From contig CAJULB010000002.1 in assembly GCA_910587005.1 (NCBI GenBank), positions 340,594 to 404,593 of the forward strand: DNA of 64,000 nt, read 5' to 3'. Under the pieces are notes generated by a model that ran no database searches, had not been told where the DNA came from, and worked only from the letters and a program-made list of their open reading frames with translations. The first letter of the stretch is position 1. Each line of letters starts with the position of its first letter. Below are positions 16,909 to 26,183 of this stretch, piece after piece. Position numbers and translations under genes: made by a program. This DNA is from an uncultured Christensenellaceae bacterium (lineage in GTDB: Bacteria; Bacillota; Clostridia; Christensenellales; Borkfalkiaceae).

Positions 16909-19581
16909 ATGAACAAATACAAAAAGATTGCCATGTCTGCTGTTGCAGTCGTTATGGCGGGAACAATGATGGTTCCTCTTGCTGCGTGCAAGCCTAAGAA
17001 GCCTATTATTCCCGAAAGAGAATTTAATTTAGGCTGGGATGAGGAGCCTACGGATATCGCCGAGAACCTCAAACCCAAACTCAACGATAATAAGCAGCTT
17101 GTTTATGACGAGAATACTGCGCTTACGCTGAACGTAGGCAACCAAAGCAGTAAGACCCCCCAGTCAATTGCTTACCGCACTTACGAGCTGGGCGGACCTG
17201 TAAAGATGCCGGACGGTAAAACGTATAACTCAACAGATTTAAAACCCGCCTGGGCAGCGTTGCAGGATACGCTTAAACTCAAATTTACGGATGAATTTAC
17301 TAACCAGTCCAAGCAGCTGGAATATGTAACTCCTTCCGGTAACGTTACTATTCAGAACTACGATATCATTACGGCAAGCATGTCTGAAATTAACCAGTTC
17401 GGCGACAGATATCTGCTTGACTTAAACGATTATATCTATTATATGCCTAACTATAAGGCGTTCCTTAAAAATAACCCCGTAACGGTATTCTCGCTTAACG
17501 GCAACACTACCACGGGCGCGCTTTACGCGGCTCCTTATTTCGACGGTAACAACTCTATCGAAAAATACGAGCTTATCCGCCGCGACTGGGTAAGGATAGT
17601 GCTTGACGGCGACGTTTCGGGCGCTACCGGCTCTTTCAAAAAGCAGGCAACCGATAAACAGCTTAGCGGCGACACGGCAATAACTCCGTATATGGGCACT
17701 ACCGGCAGCTGGACAATCGATACTACCAATCCCGGAAAGACCTCCAATACGCTTACATTGACCGTAAGCTATGCGGACGCGCTTTCGGCGGCTAAAAACG
17801 CAAGCTCCGGTCTTGGTAAAGCAATTGCAGACGCGGCAGGCAAAGCTTATACCGGCGACAGCGGAAATATCGTTGATTTGCAGAACTTTGCAATTAAAGA
17901 ATCCAACGGCGGCGCAACGGGCGCTCAGCTTGCGAATATTCTCCGCGAATATATTAAAGTAACGTATAAAGACGGAAACAGTTCTTTCTACAACGGTAAA
18001 AAATACGGTGATGTAACCACGAAAATTTCGGACGTATTCAACGCGTCGTGGGGCGCATGGGACGTTGACCTGCTTGCAGGCTTGCTCCGTTGTATAGTAA
18101 GCTCTCCCGAGCTTTTCGATACTTCGTGGGCAAACAAACTTACAACTTCAAATCTTTACGGCATAATGTCCCGTGAAGCTACCATGCAGAGACGTGCTGA
18201 TACAATGTCGCTTGTAGGTCAGCTCTACGGCGTCCGCGGTATGGAAACCCGTTACGAGCGCGCAACTTATCTCGATAAGGACGGACAGCTTCAGGACGGA
18301 CGCGCTAACCCCGAAACATATGAGTTGATTAGCAATATGAGCGGATTTGCAAAGGAAGGTCTGCTTTATACGGGCGATAACGGTACCGACGGAAGAAACA
18401 GCTATAACTTCGATGGCAAAACCGTTGCGGCAATGACTTACGACTACGCTCAGACGCAGACGAGATTTGCTTTCAATTCAAGCGACGTACCCGAAGGATA
18501 TGATTTTGCGCCTATCGTAACGCCCGTATCCAAATGGGACGAAGACTGCGACGCTTCCAACGGACATGAAAAGATTATGCGCTTTACCGAAAGCTGGCGT
18601 GCAACCAAGAACACCGGCTTCTGCGTGCCCAGAGGCGCGGTAGAAGGCAATCCCAACAAGCTTTCCGCAATACTTGCGTTTATCGACTATCTGTTCTCGT
18701 CCGACGGTCAGATTCTTATGACGTACGGCGAACGTTCGACAACCGGAAACAGCAACCCCGACGGTTGGTGGTATGCGGAAAAATCTTCCAAGAGCCTTAA
18801 CTCTATAATTGACAGCGAAAAGACTATACCCGCTACTACTTACGCTCCCGCGCAGTATACGCTTAAAGCTTCTACCGAAGCTGAAAAAGAAGTTAAAAAG
18901 CAGGTGTTCATTTATAAGGGTGAAGTTTACGAAGGCACGCCTTATGCCGACAGAAACGTTCCTACCATGACTACCGCAAACAAAGATTTCTTTGTAGGTA
19001 AGACTGTTAACGGTTTCCAGCAGGGTACAGGCGACGTAGGCTTCAACCAGAAAGGCAGCTACACGGGTTATGCCCGTAACGCTATTGGCTCCACGCTTCC
19101 TCTCGGCAACAAGGACCAGGGCTTTGAAGCTCAGGCTACCGCCGATTGCGCAGTTGACGGACAGAACGTTGTGGACGAGGCGTTGAATAACGGCGCTATA
19201 CAGCACATTAAAAACACTGTTGCACAGAATGAAAGCTTATGGTACCTTACCGTTCCTACAATGCTTCCTACCGACCCTATTTTCAATTCGGATGCTTCGC
19301 AGAAAGAGTTCGGCACTACGCTGTTCTCAGTGGCTAAGGCTACAAAGGTCAACGTATTTATGGACTTAATCTATTACGGACTCGGCAATACCGACCACTA
19401 TATTTGCGAGCAGGAAAGCCTTGGAACGTTAAAGGCGTCCGGTGCGGCATACGTTAAGTGGATTAACGATACGTACAAGACAAACAACCTTGGCGCTCTC
19501 GACGTCCGCGTAACTCTTATGCAGACAGCATGGGGCTTGCTTGACAACCTTTACAGTATTACCGGAACTTCCGAAAAGTAA
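16909..19581 (+). CDS. Extracellular solute-binding lipoprotein (LplA-like, very large)
   Basis: A 890-residue lipoprotein. Residues 1-27 are a signal peptide with lipobox PLAAC; Cys27 would be lipidated and anchor the protein outside. The mature part resembles family 1 solute-binding proteins: FVTPSGNVTIQ-like lobes, DRYLLDLNDYI and WRATKNTGFCVPRGA are seen. Usual family members are about 430-560 residues, so this one is enlarged, with insertions including two N-linked-like Gly/Ser-rich stretches near 270-330. The start at 16909 has AAGGAG upstream. It should capture oligosaccharides for the permeases before it. Confidence 0.85.
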   Translation: MNKYKKIAMSAVAVVMAGTMMVPLAACKPKKPIIPEREFNLGWDEEPTDIAENLKPKLNDNKQLVYDENTALTLNVGNQSSKTPQSIAYRTYELGGPVKMPDGKTYNSTDLKPAWAALQDTLKLKFTDEFTNQSKQLEYVTPSGNVTIQNYDIITASMSEINQFGDRYLLDLNDYIYYMPNYKAFLKNNPVTVFSLNGNTTTGALYAAPYFDGNNSIEKYELIRRDWVRIVLDGDVSGATGSFKKQATDKQLSGDTAITPYMGTTGSWTIDTTNPGKTSNTLTLTVSYADALSAAKNASSGLGKAIADAAGKAYTGDSGNIVDLQNFAIKESNGGATGAQLANILREYIKVTYKDGNSSFYNGKKYGDVTTKISDVFNASWGAWDVDLLAGLLRCIVSSPELFDTSWANKLTTSNLYGIMSREATMQRRADTMSLVGQLYGVRGMETRYERATYLDKDGQLQDGRANPETYELISNMSGFAKEGLLYTGDNGTDGRNSYNFDGKTVAAMTYDYAQTQTRFAFNSSDVPEGYDFAPIVTPVSKWDEDCDASNGHEKIMRFTESWRATKNTGFCVPRGAVEGNPNKLSAILAFIDYLFSSDGQILMTYGERSTTGNSNPDGWWYAEKSSKSLNSIIDSEKTIPATTYAPAQYTLKASTEAEKEVKKQVFIYKGEVYEGTPYADRNVPTMTTANKDFFVGKTVNGFQQGTGDVGFNQKGSYTGYARNAIGSTLPLGNKDQGFEAQATADCAVDGQNVVDEALNNGAIQHIKNTVAQNESLWYLTVPTMLPTDPIFNSDASQKEFGTTLFSVAKATKVNVFMDLIYYGLGNTDHYICEQESLGTLKASGAAYVKWINDTYKTNNLGALDVRVTLMQTAWGLLDNLYSITGTSEK

Positions 19582-19620
19582 TACATTTTAAAAATATTCA
19601 ACTGTAAAATTTCAAAACAG

Positions 19621-19651
19621 GTTATCCGCCCGCTTTGGGCGGGCGGATAAC
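19621..19651 (+). terminator. Strong hairpin after the binding-protein gene
   Basis: GTTATCCGCCCGC (19621-19633) pairs over 13 bp with 19639-19651, with a five-base loop. No T-run follows. It is more likely an mRNA 3' stabiliser or partial stop that lets the binding protein be made in excess over the genes below. Confidence 0.6.
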
Positions 19652-19671
19652 AAAAATTTCGGGGAAGAAAA

Positions 19672-20283
19672 ATGAAAGCTCAGATAAAATTTCAAAAAAT
19701 ATTGACGCTGATAACCTTGATAATAGCGGCGCTTACGTTTGTGTTTGCTATTTGCTTTTTCAGCGGCAATTTAGCTGACCTTTTACGTTATAAACGGATT
19801 AACCTTCAAAAAACAACGGCTAATAAATATGACGGAGCCGATGACTTTTTGTATTTTGCGCAGGATTTTATATCGATACTTGTCGTTCTGGCAATCATAT
19901 TTATCTGCATTTGCGCATTTTTGTATTTGACGGACACGCATAAGCGCCGTAAATATTATGTAACTAATTATGTCGCGATAGGGCTTGTTATAGCAATAAC
20001 GTTGGTAACAGCGGTTTTTTGCGTCATATATTTAAGCCTTGCACTTGCGGAATTTCAGGCAATCGACTGGGCGTCATGGAAAAAAGACGCTTACGATAAG
20101 GTTGCCGCATTAGGTTATCCCAGCGTAAGTCAGGAAACGACTATGTTTGTGATAGGTTACGTAACGTCCGGAATAGTCCTTGCAACAGGCGTAGTTTGGG
20201 TTTTGAACCTTGTCTGGAAAGTTAAACTTATGAAAGGCGAAAAAGCGCTTCTTGAAGCCGGACTTGTCAGGGAGGTGGCTTAA
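19672..20283 (+). CDS. Membrane protein of unknown function, transporter-linked (first)
   Basis: A 203-residue protein with four predicted membrane segments, at about 12-32, 63-85, 98-123 and 160-185. A charged cytoplasmic tail (KVKLMKGEKALLEAGLVREVA) follows. No family recognised. It ends directly before the ATG of the next membrane protein, with which it shares four-helix layout and a short charged tail; the two may be distant duplicates. The setting between a binding lipoprotein and an ABC ATPase suggests an accessory role in the importer. Confidence 0.7.
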   Translation: MKAQIKFQKILTLITLIIAALTFVFAICFFSGNLADLLRYKRINLQKTTANKYDGADDFLYFAQDFISILVVLAIIFICICAFLYLTDTHKRRKYYVTNYVAIGLVIAITLVTAVFCVIYLSLALAEFQAIDWASWKKDAYDKVAALGYPSVSQETTMFVIGYVTSGIVLATGVVWVLNLVWKVKLMKGEKALLEAGLVREVA

Positions 20284-20916
20284 ATGAAGAAAACGTTGAA
20301 TCAGCAAATTATTGACTCTGATATTTTAAGATATAAAAAGAACAAGCTTGCGGCAAGTCTTGCGCTTTTAGGACTTGTGTTCAATTGCCTGTACATTATG
20401 TTGCTGTACGGAATAAAGCAGGCAAATACCGCAGACGGAGCAAGAACAAGATTTGTTTCGCTTACGATAGGATTTTCGGTAATTCTGACCTTAATCGTAC
20501 TGTTGGCAACTTTCCTTGCTTCCGAGGGGGTAAAGGGCTATAATAAAAAGTTTTCTATTATTTTGATAGTTTTGGCGGCGTTCCAGATTTTCAGAATTTT
20601 CGGTTTCCCGCTTTACGGATTAAGAAACGGCTTGCTGACGGTAAACTATTTCTGGTACAATCCCGACTCTTCAAATTATTCGGTTGCGAATAGCACGCCC
20701 GAGTTTATAATAATGGTAATTTATCTGTGCGCTTCGGCGGCTTGCCTTATAGCTTCGGCGGTAATCGGCTGGGTGCGTGCGGTTCAGCTTGAAAAATTCC
20801 AGAAACAGCTCAACGCGGGCGAGATTTCCGTTGAAAAAACTTTGAAAGCAATGGATGCGGAAGACGAGGCTGTTGCACAGGCGCAGACTGCGGCTAAGGC
20901 AGAGGAGGTGCAATAA
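20284..20916 (+). CDS. Membrane protein of unknown function, transporter-linked (second)
   Basis: A 210-residue protein with four membrane segments (about 22-40, 57-78, 86-104 and 143-163) and an acidic, alanine-rich cytoplasmic tail from 170 on. GGGAGGTGGC just before the ATG is the ribosome site and lies within the previous gene. The stop overlaps the ATG of the ATPase gene by one base (TAATG), so it is tightly coupled to it. Function unknown; likely a subunit or assembly aid for the sugar importer. Confidence 0.7.
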   Translation: MKKTLNQQIIDSDILRYKKNKLAASLALLGLVFNCLYIMLLYGIKQANTADGARTRFVSLTIGFSVILTLIVLLATFLASEGVKGYNKKFSIILIVLAAFQIFRIFGFPLYGLRNGLLTVNYFWYNPDSSNYSVANSTPEFIIMVIYLCASAACLIASAVIGWVRAVQLEKFQKQLNAGEISVEKTLKAMDAEDEAVAQAQTAAKAEEVQ

Positions 20917-21995
20917 TGCCCGAAGTAAATATTCAGCATCTTGATAAAATATACGACGGCGGCGTTCAGGCTGTATACGATTTCAACCTGGACGTAAAAG
21001 ACGGTGAATTTATCGTTTTGGTAGGCCCTTCCGGTTGCGGCAAATCAACCACCTTGCGTATGGTTGCCGGTCTTGAAGACATAACCAAAGGCAAGCTTAT
21101 TATCGACGGTAAAGACTGTACCAGACTTCCGCCCAAGGACAGAGATATTGCGATGGTTTTCCAGAACTACGCTCTGTACGGACATATGACGATTTACGAG
21201 AACATGGCGTTCTCGCTTACGCTCAGAAAAGAGAAGAAAGAAATAATTCACAGAAAGGTTATGGCGGCGGCTGAAATCCTCGATTTGAAGGAACAGCTCA
21301 ACAAAAAGCCCAAGCAGCTTTCCGGCGGTCAGCGCCAGCGTGTCGCAATGGGACGTGCAATAGTCCGCAACCCCAAGTTGTTCCTCTTTGACGAGCCTCT
21401 TTCCAACCTCGACGCTAAACTGCGCGGTTCGATGAGAAGGGAAATTCTTTTATTACATAAAAAACTGAACGCTACAATGATGTACGTCACGCACGACCAG
21501 ACCGAAGCTTTGACTTTGGCCGACAGAATCGTATGTATGTCAATGGGTCACGTTCAGCAGATAGGCGTTCCTATCGAATTATACGAACGCCCTGCAAATA
21601 CTTTCGTTGCAACGTTTATAGGTCTTCCGCCTATGAATATGTTCGAGGGTAAAATCGAAAACGGTCACTTTATCAGCGAGCTTTTCGATTATCCTTTGGA
21701 CAGCAAGCAGAAAGAAATTTTAAAGGACTATGAAGGACAGGAAGTTATTCTGGGCGTCCGTCCCGAAAATATCGTTCGTCCCGGTCCCGTAAAGCTTTCC
21801 GTAACTAATAACGAAAACCTCGGTATGAATACTTTGGTTCACGGTAAAGTCGGCGGTAAAAAGACGGTTGTTTGTAAGTTTGCGGAGTGGTGCAACTACG
21901 TTCACGGCGATGAGGTGGAAATCGGGTTTGACCCCAAAATGACGCACTTCTTCGAGCTGCCGCAGGGCGACCAGCCCGGTAAGGCTATAAGGTAA
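20916..21995 (+). CDS. Carbohydrate ABC transporter ATP-binding protein (MsmX/UgpC type)
   Basis: A 359-residue ATPase. Walker A GPSGCGKSTT is near residue 40, signature LSGGQRQRVAMGRAI near 133, Walker B LFLFDEPLSNLDAKLRG, and THDQTEALTLADR holds the switch histidine. A TOBE-type C-terminal domain follows (EGQEVILGVRPENI). All catalytic residues are canonical, unlike the Cys after the signature in the ATPase at 6865. It sits in the transporter operon and is the most likely energy subunit for the permeases at 14702 and 15817. Confidence 0.92.
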   Translation: MPEVNIQHLDKIYDGGVQAVYDFNLDVKDGEFIVLVGPSGCGKSTTLRMVAGLEDITKGKLIIDGKDCTRLPPKDRDIAMVFQNYALYGHMTIYENMAFSLTLRKEKKEIIHRKVMAAAEILDLKEQLNKKPKQLSGGQRQRVAMGRAIVRNPKLFLFDEPLSNLDAKLRGSMRREILLLHKKLNATMMYVTHDQTEALTLADRIVCMSMGHVQQIGVPIELYERPANTFVATFIGLPPMNMFEGKIENGHFISELFDYPLDSKQKEILKDYEGQEVILGVRPENIVRPGPVKLSVTNNENLGMNTLVHGKVGGKKTVVCKFAEWCNYVHGDEVEIGFDPKMTHFFELPQGDQPGKAIR

Positions 21996-22008
21996 GGAGG
22001 AACGGAAA

Positions 22009-22641
22009 ATGGCAGAAAACGAAAATGTTATGGAAAACGAAGTTCAGCCCCAGCCTAAGGAAAACAAGCCTTCCAAGGGTAAACAGGTCGGCGCGGCTAT
22101 AAAAGAATGGTTCCGTAAAAGAATTGTTGCGTTAAAACGCGCACCGCACAATATTCCTTTGGTATATATGGTAATCGTATCGTTTGTTTGGCTGGTGTGC
22201 TTGTTCACTTTCTCACAGGCAGTCGATGCAAGCGCCGCCAACTATACGGGTATTGCAGTATTTTTGACAACTCTGTTTTCAATACTTGTGCTGGCGTTGT
22301 TTTTAAGCGCATTCCCCAAGCGTAAAAAACCGAATATAGTATTTATCGTTTTGGTATTCGTCTTTATGGTGATTATCATTTTGTCCGATTTCTTATACTA
22401 TTATATGGAAACAACCTTCCTCAGTACCCGTGACCCGTCGTTTGCGGCAGGCAAGCCGTTTATAGGCAAGTCGCTTACGCTTTCAATCACGCATATGGTG
22501 CTGGTCGGCGTGGGAATTATACTTCTTGCAACGCTTCCGCTTTACAAAAAGCTTTTGTTAAAGATTAACACTAAAAAGGTTATCGAGTCGAACGATTTGT
22601 CGGAAGAAATCGACACAAGCGAAGAAGACGCGGCAATTTAA
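22009..22641 (+). CDS. Membrane protein of unknown function after the ATPase gene
   Basis: A 210-residue protein. A charged, proline- and lysine-rich N-terminus of about 45 residues is followed by four membrane segments (about 50-70, 78-103, 108-130 and 163-185) and an acidic tail ending EEIDTSEEDAAI. AAGGAGG gives a strong ribosome site 13 bases after the ATPase stop. It is the last gene before a strong terminator and so belongs to the importer operon. No family recognised. Confidence 0.72.
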   Translation: MAENENVMENEVQPQPKENKPSKGKQVGAAIKEWFRKRIVALKRAPHNIPLVYMVIVSFVWLVCLFTFSQAVDASAANYTGIAVFLTTLFSILVLALFLSAFPKRKKPNIVFIVLVFVFMVIIILSDFLYYYMETTFLSTRDPSFAAGKPFIGKSLTLSITHMVLVGVGIILLATLPLYKKLLLKINTKKVIESNDLSEEIDTSEEDAAI

Positions 22642-22664
22642 ATTTTGTAATAATTTTTATAATA

Positions 22665-22700
22665 AAATAACCGGCAAAATTTATTTTGTCGGTTATTTTT
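22665..22700 (+). terminator. Strong terminator of the importer operon
   Basis: A 15-bp stem with one G-T pair (22665-22679 with 22684-22698), a four-base loop and a run of T make a textbook terminator. Confidence 0.88.
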
Positions 22701-22721
22701 GAAAACACTTTAAAGGTTACT

Positions 22722-23417
22722 ATGTCAAAAAAGAAAAAATTCAAAGAAACAACAATCGAGGACTTTTACGATTTAAAGCTTGAACACGTTGACGAGCTTG
22801 TCGCCGCACTGCGCGACGAGAACTACGAACCGCAGGGCGAGATTTCTATGAATATATCCGACTGCACCGGCGTGGACAGTCCCGATAACGTGACTAAAAA
22901 GGGCAAGCAAAAACAGTTTGACCCCTACAAGCGCGACTGGCTGAACCGTATTCCCACATGGATTAAAGCAATATTTATAAAATGGTGGTTCGCGGGTGCA
23001 ATATGCTGGTTTATCGATATAGGCTTGCCGCTTGCAGACGATTTCGACCGTATGATAGTTACGGGAATGGTTTTGGGGCTTGTGGTCGATATTCTTATCA
23101 ATCCGTTATTCCATTTTATGGAAAGCGACAGAAAAGAATTCAATCCTTATATGATGTTCCCTTTTCCGTTCAAAGCGTTTTGGACGTTTTTTACGAATCT
23201 GATTTATTATGTGCTGGTTATGTGGTGCGTCAGTCTGTGTTACGAGGGACTGAACGCGTTAATACATCTTATCAATCCCGATACAAGCTGGTATATGGAG
23301 CCTTTGCTTTTCGGCGTATTCTGCGTTATAGCCGATATGGCGTTTATAGGAATAAAGGATTTGATAGTGTACCTTGTAAAACGTTTCAGAAAAAAGGAGA
23401 GTGCGGTCAATGTTTAA
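22722..23417 (+). CDS. Membrane protein of unknown function upstream of GH28
   Basis: A 231-residue protein: a charged cytoplasmic N-terminus of about 85 residues with TIEDFYDLKLEHVDELVAAL, then about four membrane segments with many aromatic residues (FMMFPFPFKAFWTFFTNLIYY in part). Function not recognised. The gene starts only 22 bases after a strong terminator and no promoter fits in between, so it may rely on read-through. It overlaps the polygalacturonase gene by eight bases, so the two are co-translated. The longer frame from a TTG at 22686 runs through the terminator and is rejected. Confidence 0.7.
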   Translation: MSKKKKFKETTIEDFYDLKLEHVDELVAALRDENYEPQGEISMNISDCTGVDSPDNVTKKGKQKQFDPYKRDWLNRIPTWIKAIFIKWWFAGAICWFIDIGLPLADDFDRMIVTGMVLGLVVDILINPLFHFMESDRKEFNPYMMFPFPFKAFWTFFTNLIYYVLVMWCVSLCYEGLNALIHLINPDTSWYMEPLLFGVFCVIADMAFIGIKDLIVYLVKRFRKKESAVNV

Positions 23418-24957
23418 AAAATTATTTGTTTCGGGCACGTCGGCGTGCTTTGAATTTGAAAATAAAAACCCCTATTACAACACAGAAAAATACAAAATTA
23501 TTTTAAACGGCAAACAGCTTGAAGGCGAGTATGAAACCAACGTGTTTTCACTTTTCAATCTTACGCCCGCAACAAAGTATGTTGTAAAAACCACCGCGGA
23601 CGACTGCGAGATTTCTTTCATAACCGCATCGGAAACAGCTGTAATCAACGTAAAAGCACTCGGCGCGAAGGCTGACGGAGTATCAGACGACACGTTTTAT
23701 ATTCAGCTTGCAATTGACAGCTGTCCTAAAAACGGCAGAGTTGTGTTTGAAGAAGGCGCCTACCTCACCCGCCCGATAGTTTTAAAAAGCGATATTACGT
23801 TAGAGCTTAAAAAGGGCGCAACGCTTTTGGGCGACACCGTCGAAGCGCACTATCCGTTAATTCCCGCACGGGTGTATATCGACGGAAAGGAAGAGGTTAT
23901 GGCAAGCTGGGAGGGCGACCCTTTCGACTGCCACCAGTCCCTTGTTTTCGCTTACCGCCAAAGCAATATACAGATTGTCGGCGAAGGAACGATAGACGGA
24001 AACGCGCAAAATTCCACATGGTGGCAAACGCCCAAGGGCAGAAAGGTTGCCCGACCGCGCCTTGTTTTCCTTAACAAGTGCGAGAACGTGGTGTTTCACG
24101 GCGTAACTGGTAAAAATTCCGCCAGCTGGAACCTTCACCCGTTCTTTTCCAAAAACCTCAAATTTTACAACGTCAAGGTAGAATGTCCCGCAAACGCGCC
24201 CAACACCGACGGGCTTGACCCCGAAAGCTGTGACGGAGTGGATATAATCGGCTGTAAATTCAGCGTCGGCGACGACTGCTGCGCTATAAAAAGCGGAAAG
24301 CTGTATATGGGTAAAACCTACAAAACGCCCGCAAACAGGCACACTCTGCGCAACAACCTGTTTCAGAACGGACACGGCGCAATCACGCTCGGCAGTGAAA
24401 TGGCGGGCGGTGTAACCAACCTTTCCGTCAGCCAGTGCGTATTCAGCCATACCGACAGAGGTCTGCGCATTAAAACACGCCGAGGCAGAGGCAAGGACGC
24501 GATTATCGACGGCGTGCTTTTTGAAAATATAAAAATGAACAACGTTTTAACGCCGTTTGTTATCAATATGTACTATTTCTGCGACCCCGACGGATTTACC
24601 GAATACGTCCGCTCGCGCGATGCAAAAAAATTCCCCGTTGACGACAGAACGCCCTATCTCGGCAAATTCGCTTTCCGCGACATCGAGTGCACCGACTGCG
24701 AGTGCATGGCGGGCTATTTCGACGGGCTTGTTGAACAGCCTATAAAAGAAATCGTGCTTGAAAACGTAAGCTTTTCATTCAGTCCCGATGCAGAACCGCA
24801 TACTCCGGCTATGCTCGAAGGCGTTCGCACCGATTATTGCAGGGAAGGTCTTTATGTTGACAATGTTGAAACCCTTGTTTTAAAGAACGTAACGTTCAAA
24901 GACGTTGTCGGTGAAAAAATAATAAGAAAAAACTGCGGCAAGGTTACGCAGAAATAA
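23410..24957 (+). CDS. Polygalacturonase / exo-galacturonosidase (GH28), no signal peptide
   Basis: A 515-residue glycoside hydrolase cutting alpha-1,4-galacturonan. After an N-terminal domain of about 85 residues that looks like a fibronectin-type sandwich, the beta-helix starts at VKALGAKADGVSDDT. GH28 catalytic sites are complete: NTDG with Asp267, GDD with Asp288-Asp289, GHG with His322, and RIK with Arg353-Lys355. The lack of a signal peptide points to cytoplasmic cleavage of imported oligomers, as in exo-acting GH28 of gut bacteria. GGAG at 23396-23399 supports the ATG at 23410 over the GTG at 23401. Confidence 0.92.
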   Translation: MFKKLFVSGTSACFEFENKNPYYNTEKYKIILNGKQLEGEYETNVFSLFNLTPATKYVVKTTADDCEISFITASETAVINVKALGAKADGVSDDTFYIQLAIDSCPKNGRVVFEEGAYLTRPIVLKSDITLELKKGATLLGDTVEAHYPLIPARVYIDGKEEVMASWEGDPFDCHQSLVFAYRQSNIQIVGEGTIDGNAQNSTWWQTPKGRKVARPRLVFLNKCENVVFHGVTGKNSASWNLHPFFSKNLKFYNVKVECPANAPNTDGLDPESCDGVDIIGCKFSVGDDCCAIKSGKLYMGKTYKTPANRHTLRNNLFQNGHGAITLGSEMAGGVTNLSVSQCVFSHTDRGLRIKTRRGRGKDAIIDGVLFENIKMNNVLTPFVINMYYFCDPDGFTEYVRSRDAKKFPVDDRTPYLGKFAFRDIECTDCECMAGYFDGLVEQPIKEIVLENVSFSFSPDAEPHTPAMLEGVRTDYCREGLYVDNVETLVLKNVTFKDVVGEKIIRKNCGKVTQK

Positions 24958-24992
24958 ACAGCGTTCAGCAAAAATTAAAAAGGAGTAAAATT

Positions 24993-26132
24993 ATGGACTA
25001 TTCAATTATTGATAAATATATCGACCGCCTTATCGAGGACTCAACCCCCGACGCGCCCGTGTGGAATATCGAAAATATCAAGCACGGTAAGCAAGCGGGC
25101 TGGAACTATATCGACGGTTGCATGATGACCTCGCTGTATTCCATCTACAAGCTCACGGGCGATAAAAAGTACCTTGAATTTATCGATAAATTCGTGGACT
25201 ATTACGTATTCGACGACGGAACAATCCGCGGTTACGACCTTGAAACGTACAACGTTGACAACATAAACGAGGGTAGAGTACTTTTTGATTTGTACCGCGA
25301 AACCTGCAAGGACAAATATTTAAAGGCAATCGAGCTGTTACATAAGCAACTGCTGGAACAGCCGCGCACCGCAGAGGGCAACTTCTGGCACAAAAAAATC
25401 TATCCCAATCAGGTATGGCTTGACGGACTGTATATGGCGCAGGTTTTCTATACCCGCTACGAAACAGAGTTAAACCGCGGTAAAAACTACGCGGATATTA
25501 CAAAACAGTTCAAAAACGTGTACGAAAATATGTACGATAAGGATAAAAAACTGTACTATCACGGCTGGGACTATTCCAGAACGGCTTTCTGGTCGGACGC
25601 GCAGACGGGACTTTCCAAAAGCTTCTGGCTCCGCGCAATCGGCTGGTATACGGTCGGTTTGGCGGATACAATCGGCTATATGGACAGAAGCCGTCCCGAC
25701 TTAAAGGCTGACCTTATCACTATTTTCAGGCGCACGGTAGAGGGGCTTGAACAGTATATCGACCCCGATAAGAAAATGTTCTGGCAGGTTGTGGACCAGG
25801 GCGGCAGAGAGGGCAACTACCTTGAAACCTCGGGCAGCGCAATGCTTGCGTACGCAATGATGAAGGGCGCGCGCTTAGGCTACGTTGACAGACGTTTTGC
25901 CGAAGTCGGCAAAAGCGTTTTTGACGGAATCTGCGCCGAATACCTCACCGAAACTGACGGAAAGCTGAACCTCGGCGGTATCTGCCTTATGGCTGGGCTG
26001 GGGCCCGAGGATAAGCCCAACCGCAACGGCACATACGAGTATTATATTTCCGAACCCGTAGTAGAAAACGATGCTAAGGGCACGGGGCCGTTCGTAATGG
26101 CTTATACCGAAGTAAAAAGACTTTTAAAGTAA
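24993..26132 (+). CDS. Unsaturated rhamnogalacturonyl/galacturonyl hydrolase (GH105)
   Basis: A 379-residue alpha/alpha barrel hydrolase of the YteR/YesR family that releases 4-deoxy-uronate from the non-reducing ends left by pectate or rhamnogalacturonan lyases. VWLDGLYMAQ holds the catalytic aspartate Asp144, and the HGWDYSRTAFWSDAQTG and GREGNYLETSGSAM stretches are family signatures. Its product is the substrate of KduI. No signal peptide. AAGGAG lies eight bases before the ATG. It is the last gene of the run and is followed by a strong terminator. Confidence 0.92.
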   Translation: MDYSIIDKYIDRLIEDSTPDAPVWNIENIKHGKQAGWNYIDGCMMTSLYSIYKLTGDKKYLEFIDKFVDYYVFDDGTIRGYDLETYNVDNINEGRVLFDLYRETCKDKYLKAIELLHKQLLEQPRTAEGNFWHKKIYPNQVWLDGLYMAQVFYTRYETELNRGKNYADITKQFKNVYENMYDKDKKLYYHGWDYSRTAFWSDAQTGLSKSFWLRAIGWYTVGLADTIGYMDRSRPDLKADLITIFRRTVEGLEQYIDPDKKMFWQVVDQGGREGNYLETSGSAMLAYAMMKGARLGYVDRRFAEVGKSVFDGICAEYLTETDGKLNLGGICLMAGLGPEDKPNRNGTYEYYISEPVVENDAKGTGPFVMAYTEVKRLLK

Positions 26133-26144
26133 TTTATTAAAATT

Positions 26145-26175
26145 CCGCCCCGCGGACTTTTCGTCCGCGGGGCGG
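26145..26175. terminator. Terminator between GH105 and XRE module 2
   Basis: A 13-bp stem CCGCCCCGCGGAC (26145-26157) with 26163-26175 and loop TTTTC. It is convergent for the plus-strand GH105 gene and the minus-strand XRE gene. Its left arm recurs inverted at 26773-26785 beyond the module. Confidence 0.75.
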
Positions 26176-26183
26176 GTAATGTT

